From an uncultured Treponema sp. (GTDB taxonomy: Bacteria > Spirochaetota > Spirochaetia > Treponematales > Treponemataceae), in NCBI GenBank assembly GCA_937901865.1, contig CALDID010000312.1, positions 1 through 6,179 on the forward strand: DNA of 6,179 nucleotides. The letters are read 5' to 3'. The position numbers and the translations under genes were made by a program. The notes beneath the pieces were generated by a model, which did not search any database, was not told the DNA's origin, and saw only the letters and a program-made list of their open reading frames with translations. Below are positions 1 to 6,000 of the stretch, in pieces; within the stretch, counting starts at the first letter, position 1; every line of letters begins with the position of its first letter.

Positions 1-137
1 TAGTGCTAGATATTTTTGAGTGACGGTCGCTCCTTCACGGGAGCGTGAATTGAAAAACAAAGAAAAATGTTGTATAAGAGCCCTAAATATCTTGTTCTTT
101 CTTTTATTTTCAAACATACCTGATTATAAATCACATT
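1..137. other. Non-coding left edge with overlapping alternative hairpins
   Basis: No gene is supported here. At 28-45 CGCTCC pairs with GGAGCG around a six-base loop. The loop sequence TTCACG (34-39) can instead pair with CGTGAA (44-49), so the two hairpins exclude each other. No T tract follows on either strand, so neither is a standard terminator. Bases 23-30 read ACGGTCGC, one mismatch from the inverted form of the nearby ACGACCGT sites. The remainder is AT-rich. Confidence 0.4.
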
Positions 138-265
138 CCCACGACCGTAAACAACTCTTACTTACGACCGTTCTTACACCTCTCTTACGACCGTAAATAT
201 TTTTTCCCACGGTCGTAAATACATCACACTTACGACCGTAATTGTATTTCTCTCACGACCGTGGG
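138..265. repeat. Array of six ACGACCGT sites at 22-23 bp spacing
   Basis: ACGACCGT occurs at 141-148, 164-171, 187-194, 232-239 and 255-262. Its reverse complement ACGGTCGT is at 209-216. Start-to-start distances are 23, 23, 22, 23 and 23 bp. The 14-15 bp spacers are AT- and pyrimidine-rich and not alike, although most end in CTT, CTC or CCC before the core. The core is a near-palindrome (ACG-AC-CGT), and the inverted copy differs only in its two central bases. The inverted fourth copy can pair with the third (10 bp, 185-194 with 209-218) and the sixth (11 bp, 206-216 with 255-265). The period is not a multiple of three, so this is not a coding repeat. It looks like a cluster of protein-binding sites, such as iterons or a regulator array, for an unknown protein. 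Confidence 0.75.
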
Positions 266-350
266 CATAACCATTCCCAATCATATAGAAATAATTTTTC
301 GGCAAACGAGGCATTACGAAAAAAACTTCTGAATACTCTCTACTAAGAGT
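266..350. other. Non-coding spacer between the site array and the GTPase terminator
   Basis: AT-rich sequence with no supported gene. Apart from the small hairpin at 334-351 described with the terminator, I see no recognisable signal. Confidence 0.4.
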
Positions 351-382
351 AAAAAAAAGGACTCTTCATAGTGAAAAGTCCT
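351..382 (-). terminator. Rho-independent terminator of the COG0523 GTPase gene
   Basis: On the minus strand, about 40 bases after the stop codon, AGGACT (382-377) pairs with AGTCCT (363-358). After one mismatch the stem continues for four base pairs (375-372 with 365-368), closing on a three-base loop. Eight T residues (358-351) follow directly. A second small inverted repeat (TACTCT at 334-339 with AGAGTA at 346-351) lies just beyond the T tract. Confidence 0.85.
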
Positions 383-422
383 CTATGCAAAATGCACAAA
401 AAATGCAATAAACGTCAGTGTT

Positions 423-1637
423 TTATGCTAAGCACGCGTCCAAATCTGCGGCGATTTTGGCTTTATCCAAGTTTTGACCGATAATGCAGAGCTTAATCAT
501 TCTGTCGCCGACTTTCTCGTCCCATTCAGCCTTAATCTGCGGGTTTTTCGCAAGGATTTCCTCGCGCTCTGCCGCAGAAGCCGTGGCAATCCACTGCCCG
601 CTGTAGCCAGCCTGAATCTGTCTGCCCGATGTCTCAAACACCACCGCCATATCGTCCTCATCGCTGAACCAGCACAAGCCCTTGCAGCGAATGATATTGC
701 GCGGCCAGCGGCTTGCGAACGAATCGAGCTTCTGACGGTCGAACGGACGGCGGCGCATATAGATAAACGTGCCGATGCCGTATTCATCTTCGTCCGCACC
801 CGAATCGCCTTCGTGCTTGTGTTCGTGGTGGTGATGCTCGTGGTGCTCATGCTCATCGCCGTCGTGATGGTCGTGCTCTTCGTGGTGCTCGTGATGATGT
901 TCGTCGTGGTCATCATCGTCATCGTCCTCATCTTCGCCCTCTTCGAGCTTCTTGCACCAGCCCGCGCTTGCATACACTTTCTCAAAATCAAAACTGTTCG
1001 TCGCAAGCATATCGGCAATCGGCACATCGCCGTGAGAAGTCTCGATAATCTTCACGCCCGGGTGGAGCGCCTCAATCACCTTGCGCACCTTTGCAAAATC
1101 GCTTTCAGACACAAGGTCTTTTTTGTTGATAACCAGCGTTGAGCAGAACTCAATCTGCTGCACAAGCAGGCTTTCGATGTCCTCTTCGCCCATATCGTCC
1201 TTGTGCAAGAGCTTGTCGCCGCCTGCAAACTCGTCCACCAGCCGCGCCGCGTCCACCACGCCGATAACGTTGTCGAGCTTGCCGTTCTTGATTGTTTCGA
1301 GTTCCTGTGCAATCGGCATTGGCTCGCACACGCCCGACGCTTCGATAAGAATGTAATCGTATTTTCCCGTCTTGATAAGATTTTCGATATTCTGCGCCAG
1401 TGCGCTTTTGAGCGTGCAACAAATGCAGCCGTTTGTAAGCGGCACGATGTCAGACGTGTCGGTGATTTTTGCACCGTCGGCAATCAATTTTGCGTCCACG
1501 TTCACTTCGCCGATGTCATTGACGATAACCGCGACCTTGTATCCCTGCTGATTTGACAAAATTTTGTTCATCAGCGTTGTTTTGCCTGCGCCCAAATATC
1601 CGCAGAGCAACGCCATTGGAGTTAATTTTTTAGCCAT
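423..1637 (-). CDS. COG0523/CobW-family (G3E) GTPase, putative zinc metallochaperone of YciC/ZagA type
   Basis: Complete 404-residue protein. The P-loop GYLGAGKTT is at residues 13-21, followed by NDIGEVNVD at 40-48 (family form NExGEVxxD), the metal-binding CxCC motif within NGCICCTL at 69-76, a Walker B/EASG segment around 93-102, and the guanine-specificity motif NKKD at 171-174. Residues 232-285 form an acidic, His-rich loop with 18 histidines between 244 and 275. The CobW C-terminal domain runs from about 288 to the end, with RCKGLCWFS, WDEKVGDR and IIGQNLD segments. Length and architecture match YciC/ZagA-like proteins. In that family GTP binding and hydrolysis drive delivery of a metal, often zinc, to client proteins in the cytoplasm, commonly under Zur control. 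The zinc assignment here is inference. The ATG is supported by AGAGG eight bases upstream. The gene lies between two terminators, so it is probably transcribed alone. Its G+C is high for the window (37/60 at 541-600, 40/60 at 1201-1260), which might indicate transfer. Confidence 0.93.
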   Translation of the reverse strand: MAKKLTPMALLCGYLGAGKTTLMNKILSNQQGYKVAVIVNDIGEVNVDAKLIADGAKITDTSDIVPLTNGCICCTLKSALAQNIENLIKTGKYDYILIEASGVCEPMPIAQELETIKNGKLDNVIGVVDAARLVDEFAGGDKLLHKDDMGEEDIESLLVQQIEFCSTLVINKKDLVSESDFAKVRKVIEALHPGVKIIETSHGDVPIADMLATNSFDFEKVYASAGWCKKLEEGEDEDDDDDDHDEHHHEHHEEHDHHDGDEHEHHEHHHHEHKHEGDSGADEDEYGIGTFIYMRRRPFDRQKLDSFASRWPRNIIRCKGLCWFSDEDDMAVVFETSGRQIQAGYSGQWIATASAAEREEILAKNPQIKAEWDEKVGDRMIKLCIIGQNLDKAKIAADLDACLA

Positions 1638-1645
1638 TTGAAAAA

Positions 1646-1650
1646 CCTCT
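1646..1650 (-). promoter_or_regulatory. Ribosome binding site of the COG0523 GTPase gene
   Basis: The minus strand reads AGAGG, then eight bases, then the ATG at 1637-1635. The spacing is normal and no other in-frame start with a comparable site lies upstream, so it fixes the start. A TATAGAT string at 1657-1651 lies too close to this site to serve as its -10 box. Confidence 0.7.
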
Positions 1651-1666
1651 ATCTATAATTTACTAA

Positions 1667-1729
1667 AAATGCGAAAAAATTACTACATTTTCTTTTCGCA
1701 TTTATTCTTATTGAAACAAAAATGTAGTA
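1667..1729 (-). promoter_or_regulatory. Two interlocked 11-bp inverted repeats in the leader of the COG0523 GTPase gene
   Basis: Two perfect 11-bp inverted repeats are interleaved. Pair A is AAATGCGAAAA (plus strand 1667-1677) with its complement at 1693-1703. Pair B is TACTACATTTT (1681-1691) with its complement at 1719-1729. The order A, B, A', B' is that of an H-type pseudoknot or of two mutually exclusive hairpins in the transcript. As DNA they could be two overlapping operator dyads. Full pseudoknot formation is unlikely, because only three bases (1678-1680) would have to cross an 11-bp stem; partial stems or switching are more plausible. COG0523 genes are often controlled by Zur or by riboswitch-like leaders, so a metal-responsive role is a reasonable guess, but I recognise no known box. 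No convincing -35/-10 pair was found here. Confidence 0.5.
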
Positions 1730-1730
1730 T

Positions 1731-1766
1731 TAAAAAAAGGGATTGGCACTCCCCAGCACCAATCCC
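1731..1766 (-). terminator. Rho-independent terminator of the TPR protein/lipoprotein transcript
   Basis: On the minus strand GGGATTGG (1766-1759) pairs perfectly with CCAATCCC (1746-1739) around a 12-base loop, followed by seven T residues (1738-1732). It is the most GC-rich hairpin in an AT-rich gap. It lies about 160 bases after the lipoprotein stop and isolates that transcript from the GTPase gene downstream. Confidence 0.88.
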
Positions 1767-1928
1767 AAAATATCCCCTCACACCCTCTATAAAAGACGAT
1801 GTGCTTATGTAATTATTAGTATAACACAAGTGGAAAAAATAATCAAACCTTATTTCGCATTTTTTTCACTTTTTTATTATTTTTTTCTAAACATTTTTAG
1901 ATTTTCTGACGAATTCGCGAAAAAATAG
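1767..1928 (-). other. AT-rich 3' untranslated region of the lipoprotein gene
   Basis: About 160 bases separate the lipoprotein stop from its terminator, long for a bacterial 3' end. The region is very AT-rich, with T-rich plus-strand runs at 1861-1898 and a small hairpin (1886-1891 with 1896-1901). It also holds a copy of TTTCGCATTT (1853-1862), the 10-bp sequence that forms one arm of the GTPase leader repeat at 1694-1703. No convincing ORF lies here. Confidence 0.4.
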
Positions 1929-2954
1929 CTATTCAGACTGCAATGCTTTCACTTCTTCAAGAGAGAGTTCTGTTATTTCAGCGACTTCTTCTGCGCTCAT
2001 TCCACGAGATAACATTCTGCGCGCCATAGCTTTTTTCTCGCTATCCACTGCACTATCATCTTTTTCTACAGCAGATTCGCCTGATTCTACCTCTTCAGTT
2101 GATTGTGTATCATCAGTTACAACTTCAGTCGTTTCACTATTTTCTGTTGTCTTTGGGCGATTAAGTTTTATCGGTGTAGCCTCTTCATCTTCTAGCGTAC
2201 TTTCAGCAACATCGCCTAATGTAACAGAGTAAATAAACTTATTCACCGCCGCTTCTATTGACTCTGGGAAAAGAGCAACCAAAGACTCTTTGTCATAACT
2301 GTTGCCATACATTCTCACTCCATTAGAAGAAAGCGCAATATAATCTTTGCGAACAACCATTTTTCCCTTATCATTCAAAATGCGGACGCTCATCGTCGTT
2401 CGTGCATACACCTGTGAATGAGATTTCTCTTTTTCAAACTGGAACGTGATATACATCAAGCTCTTTGCGCCAAGTGAATCCATAATCATACGAGCGATTT
2501 TTCGGCTATCAGGAGAGAGCTTTTTATATCCTACAGGAATACACGTTGCACTCATAAAGTCGAGTAAACCATTCGGCACTTCTTTATATACCTTATTATT
2601 CAAAACAGTATCTTTATCAATAAGTTTGAAATTTCCCTTATTGATAAGCATTGTAAGAACTTTGTCTTCAGCCATTTCAATGCGGTCTTTGTTAGAGTTG
2701 ATTTCAGGATTTTTCGCATTGATACTCTTATTGAGCATTGAATTGATAAGACCATCTTCGTTTATTTGGTCATCTTCATCAACCGTTTTTCCCTCTTCAA
2801 ACCACGGTATAGTAGTATTACTATGCACTGAAACAACAGCCATTGGAAAATCTTTCGAGATGTCTACAGCAGACTTTGTAGCACAAGAAAAACCAAAAAA
2901 ACATACAACACAGATTGTCGCAATAATCGCAATTTTAGAATGTAGATACTTCAT
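1929..2954 (-). CDS. Lipoprotein with possible CsgG/LpoB-like domain and an Rpn-like C-terminal tail
   Basis: A 341-residue protein. Residues 1-23 are a lipoprotein signal peptide: Lys near the start, a hydrophobic core from Ile8 to Phe22, and FGFS before Cys24, a relaxed lipobox typical of spirochaetes. Residues ~30-245 look globular. GNFKLIDKDTV, then a conserved-looking IARMIMDSLGAKSLMYITF stretch, then TTMSVRILNDKGKMV resemble the pattern of CsgG/LpoB-type envelope lipoproteins, but this is a weak fold-level guess. Residues ~246-306 are an acidic Ser/Thr/Glu-rich linker, probably disordered. Residues 307-341 form a two-helix tail containing GMSAEEVAEITELSLEEV, very like the C-terminal motif of Rpn/PD-(D/E)XK family proteins. 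The ATG at 2954 is preferred over the in-frame GTG at 2963 because AAGG lies eight bases before the ATG and overlaps the GTG. It follows the TPR gene by 85 bp in the same direction, probably cotranscribed. The role is unknown. Confidence 0.85.
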   Translation of the reverse strand: MKYLHSKIAIIATICVVCFFGFSCATKSAVDISKDFPMAVVSVHSNTTIPWFEEGKTVDEDDQINEDGLINSMLNKSINAKNPEINSNKDRIEMAEDKVLTMLINKGNFKLIDKDTVLNNKVYKEVPNGLLDFMSATCIPVGYKKLSPDSRKIARMIMDSLGAKSLMYITFQFEKEKSHSQVYARTTMSVRILNDKGKMVVRKDYIALSSNGVRMYGNSYDKESLVALFPESIEAAVNKFIYSVTLGDVAESTLEDEEATPIKLNRPKTTENSETTEVVTDDTQSTEEVESGESAVEKDDSAVDSEKKAMARRMLSRGMSAEEVAEITELSLEEVKALQSE

Positions 2955-2962
2955 AATACACA

Positions 2963-2966
2963 CCTT
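2963..2966 (-). promoter_or_regulatory. Ribosome binding site that decides the lipoprotein start
   Basis: The minus strand reads AAGG, eight bases, then ATG (2954-2952). A GTG at 2963-2961 would add three residues (MCI) but overlaps this site and has no site of its own, so the ATG is the better start. Confidence 0.7.
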
Positions 2967-2969
2967 ACA

Positions 2970-3011
2970 TATACTTTTGAATGAGCAACAAAGTACTCAT
3001 TCAAAAGTATA
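2970..3011 (-). promoter_or_regulatory. Perfect 16-bp inverted repeat between the TPR and lipoprotein genes
   Basis: The plus-strand arm TATACTTTTGAATGAG (2970-2985) is the exact reverse complement of 2996-3011, with a 10-base loop. It lies between the TPR stop codon and the lipoprotein Shine-Dalgarno sequence, ending only three bases before the latter. No T tract follows directly on either strand, so it is not a standard terminator. Possible roles are an intercistronic RNA hairpin affecting stability, processing or translation of the lipoprotein gene, or a DNA operator. The minus strand also contains TATACT (3011-3006), a possible -10 hexamer, but no good -35 goes with it. Confidence 0.6.
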
Positions 3012-3039
3012 AACCATATAAAAATATTTTTGTTACACT

Positions 3040-6000
3040 TTATTGTATCTGAGAAAGCAAGCTCTCTACTTCGCTTGTCTTATAAGAAGGATTCTTCGCC
3101 TTTAATGCCTGCAAATATCCCGCAGCAGAGGCATTATCTTGCAAAGAAATACATACTTTTGCAAGCTCAATGTATACTTGATAGTTGCTATCGTTTTGCT
3201 TCAATACATCGATATATGCAGCACGAGCATTCTTATATTGTCCAGCATCTGCATAAGAAGCAGCAAGATTAGCGCGCACTGCGTCATTCTTTGGCTGCAA
3301 ACGAAGCGCATTCTGATAAAACTTTATCGCCTGCGGATAATCTTTTTTGCTTCTATATACAGAGCCTAAGTTATTGCACGCTTCAAAGTTACCACTATCT
3401 GCTTGATAAACTTGCAAAAGAACTTTTTCAGCGTCATCAAAATTACCCATCTCAATATTCACGATGCCAAGATTGACTTTTGCATTCATATTAGAACTGT
3501 CAAGAGCTACCGCTTCTTGATAGAGCTTTAATGCTTGGTCGTTCATCTTGTTGTCTTGGCAGTTAAGACCGTAATTATAGACAACTGAAGATTTCATCTT
3601 TAAATCTTTTACGCTGTCTTTTGCGTCATAAGCCGATTTTGCAAACTGCAATGAATCAGTTTTCTTGCCTTGCGCATACAAGACAATAGAAAGGTTATAA
3701 TTTGTTTCTGCGTCTTTTTCTCCACTCTTTAGCAACTTCAATGCAGAACGGAAACACTGCTCCGCTTCATTGTATTTCTCTTGAGCTGAATAAACAGAGC
3801 CTAAACCGAGCATAGCGTTTTTATCTGACGGGTCAAGAGCCACCGCTTTTTTATATGCGTCAATAGCAGAATCATACGATTTTTTCTGCTTGAACATTGC
3901 ACCTGCAGAAATATATGCCTTTGTATACTGCGGATTTATCGTATAAGCCATGACATAAGCTTCAAGAGCTTTATCGACATTTTCCATTCGCTCATACGCA
4001 ACACCCTTGTTATACTGCGCATTAGCAAACTTCGGGTCAATTTGAACAGACTTATCAAATGAAGTAATCGCGTCATTATACTTTCTAAGCTGGAATTGCA
4101 CCTTTCCAAGCTCATAGAAGTATTTAGAATTATCAGGATTGAGCTTTGTCGCCTTTGTCAAAGCATCAAGAGCTGTTTTGTAATCGCGCGTTTCCGCAGC
4201 CGTTACACCAAGCATATATTGTGCAGCTGCATTATTTGGGTCTTTCGCAACGGCAGCAAGAGCGGCTTCTTTCGCCTTTGCCAAAAGCTGCGCTTTTTCT
4301 TGAGCACTCTTTGCATTTTGTGCAGAATCAAAGAGCGATTGTGCATTATTTGCAAAAGTTTCAGCCTCTTTTTTATCTTCTGCTGCCTTCTGTTCTGCAA
4401 ACTGCTTATCTCTTGCCGCATTAGCTTCGTTCAATGCTTTATTTACATTAGTTTGCAACGTCTTTGCACTTGCATTAGACGGGTCGCGGCGAACAGCCTC
4501 ATCAACAAACTCTTTCGCCTTTGCCAAAAGCTGCGCTTTATTTGCAGGGTCAGATTCTTTTTGTGCACGGTTATAAAGAGCCTGCGCCATCTCGGTTAGC
4601 TTTTGAGAAGCATACGCATTTTCTTCAGGCGTATTGCCTTTCGGAAGACTGTTTTTCGCCTCGTCCAAAGCCCTTATTGCATCTTCGATACTACCCGATT
4701 GAGTCTTTTTCTGCGCATCTGCAACAGCCGCATCTGCCGCTTTTTGTTGCTGAGCTTTTAGAGCCTCATTTTTAGCCTTATTGTTCTCTGCCGTTGAAAG
4801 AGCTCGGTTAATCTGCTGTTGCAAATTCTTCGCCTGTGTACTTGACGGGTCGAGTTTCAACGACTGCTCAACATGCTCTTTTGCCTTATTTAAAAGTTCA
4901 ATTTTCTTTGTATCATCACTTTCTCTTTGTGCAGAAGAATATTCACTTTGCGCACTTTCAAGCAACTTCTTTGCTTCATTCAAATTTTTCTGCTGTTCAG
5001 CATTCGCCGCCTTTTCAGCCTTATCAGCACTTTGAGAAAGAGATTTTGCCTTTGTATTTGCAGGGTCACGCCGAGCCGCTTCATCTGCATATTCTTTTGC
5101 CTTTGCAAGTAACTGCGCCTTTTTCACAGGGTCAGTTTCTTTCTGCGCTCGGTCATACAATGCCTGTGCCATTTCCGTCAATTTCTTTGCAGCCTCAGCA
5201 TTTTCGCCAGGAGTGTTGCCACTAGGAAGCTGCTTATACGCCTCATCAAATGCCTTTAGCATATCTTCTACACTATCAGCATTCTTAGCTTTGTTCATAG
5301 CAAGGTCAGCGATTCTTCTCTGCTTATCACGCGCAATTTCTGTAGCCTTTCTAATAGCTTCTTGCACTTCTTGCGCCTTGACCGATGACGGAACACGACT
5401 CAATGCTTCATCAGCAAAATCACCAGCTTTAGACAAGAGGTCTATTTGCGTTTTCGGGTCGCTTTCCTTTGCCGCTCTGTCATAAAGAGATTGTGCCATT
5501 TCTGTAAGTTTTTCAGAAGCGTAATCATTTTCTTCTTTCTCTTCCTTATCTGGAAGCGTCTTATACGCATCATCAAAAGCCTTTAAGACAGTGTCTTTAT
5601 TGTTTTTGCCTTGAGCCGTTGTTTTTGCCTTAGAAACAGCAGTTTCTGTCGCCTTTCGATTTTGATTGCGAGCCGCATCTAACGCACTTTGAATCTGCTT
5701 TAGTAAATCCTGCGCTTTCGTATTAGACGGATTGCGCTTTACAGCCTCAGAAGCATACTCTTTTGCTTTTGACAGAAGTTTTATCTTATTTGCTGTATTT
5801 GTTTCTTTTTGCGCTTTTTCGTACAGAGATTGAGCCATTTCTGTCAATTTTTGAGACGCATACTCATTATCCTCTTTATTATCACCAGTAGGAAGCGTTT
5901 TATAGGCTTCATCAAACGCATTTAGGATATTTCCTACAGAATTTTTACCCGTAGTTGTCTTTTTTGCGTCAGCAACAGCCTTATCAGAGATACTTCTTTG

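Noticed and set aside
84..113. Possible minus-strand promoter (TTGAAA at 113-108, 18 bp, TATTTA at 89-84)
   Set aside because: The -10 match is poor, such pairs are common in AT-rich DNA, and no downstream gene is visible in the window.
138..265. CRISPR array
   Set aside because: The conserved unit is only 8 bp and spacers only 14-15 bp, far below CRISPR dimensions, and no cas gene is present.
474..1142. Plus-strand 222-codon ORF with an apparent membrane segment
   Set aside because: It lies opposite the GTPase gene; the hydrophobic Val/Leu/Ile-rich run is simply the antisense of the His/Asp/Glu-rich loop. The minus-strand frame has all the family motifs.
1654..1659. Perfect TATAAT on the plus strand
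   Set aside because: No plus-strand gene follows and no -35 element is appropriately placed; it is probably chance in AT-rich sequence.
1743..1928. Plus-strand 61-codon ORF
   Set aside because: Its non-ATG start lies inside the terminator hairpin, there is no ribosome binding site, and the composition is that of random AT-rich DNA.
2446..3012. Plus-strand 188-codon ORF
   Set aside because: It is antisense to the lipoprotein, which has a signal peptide, lipobox and ribosome binding site; the plus-strand translation shows no recognisable domain.
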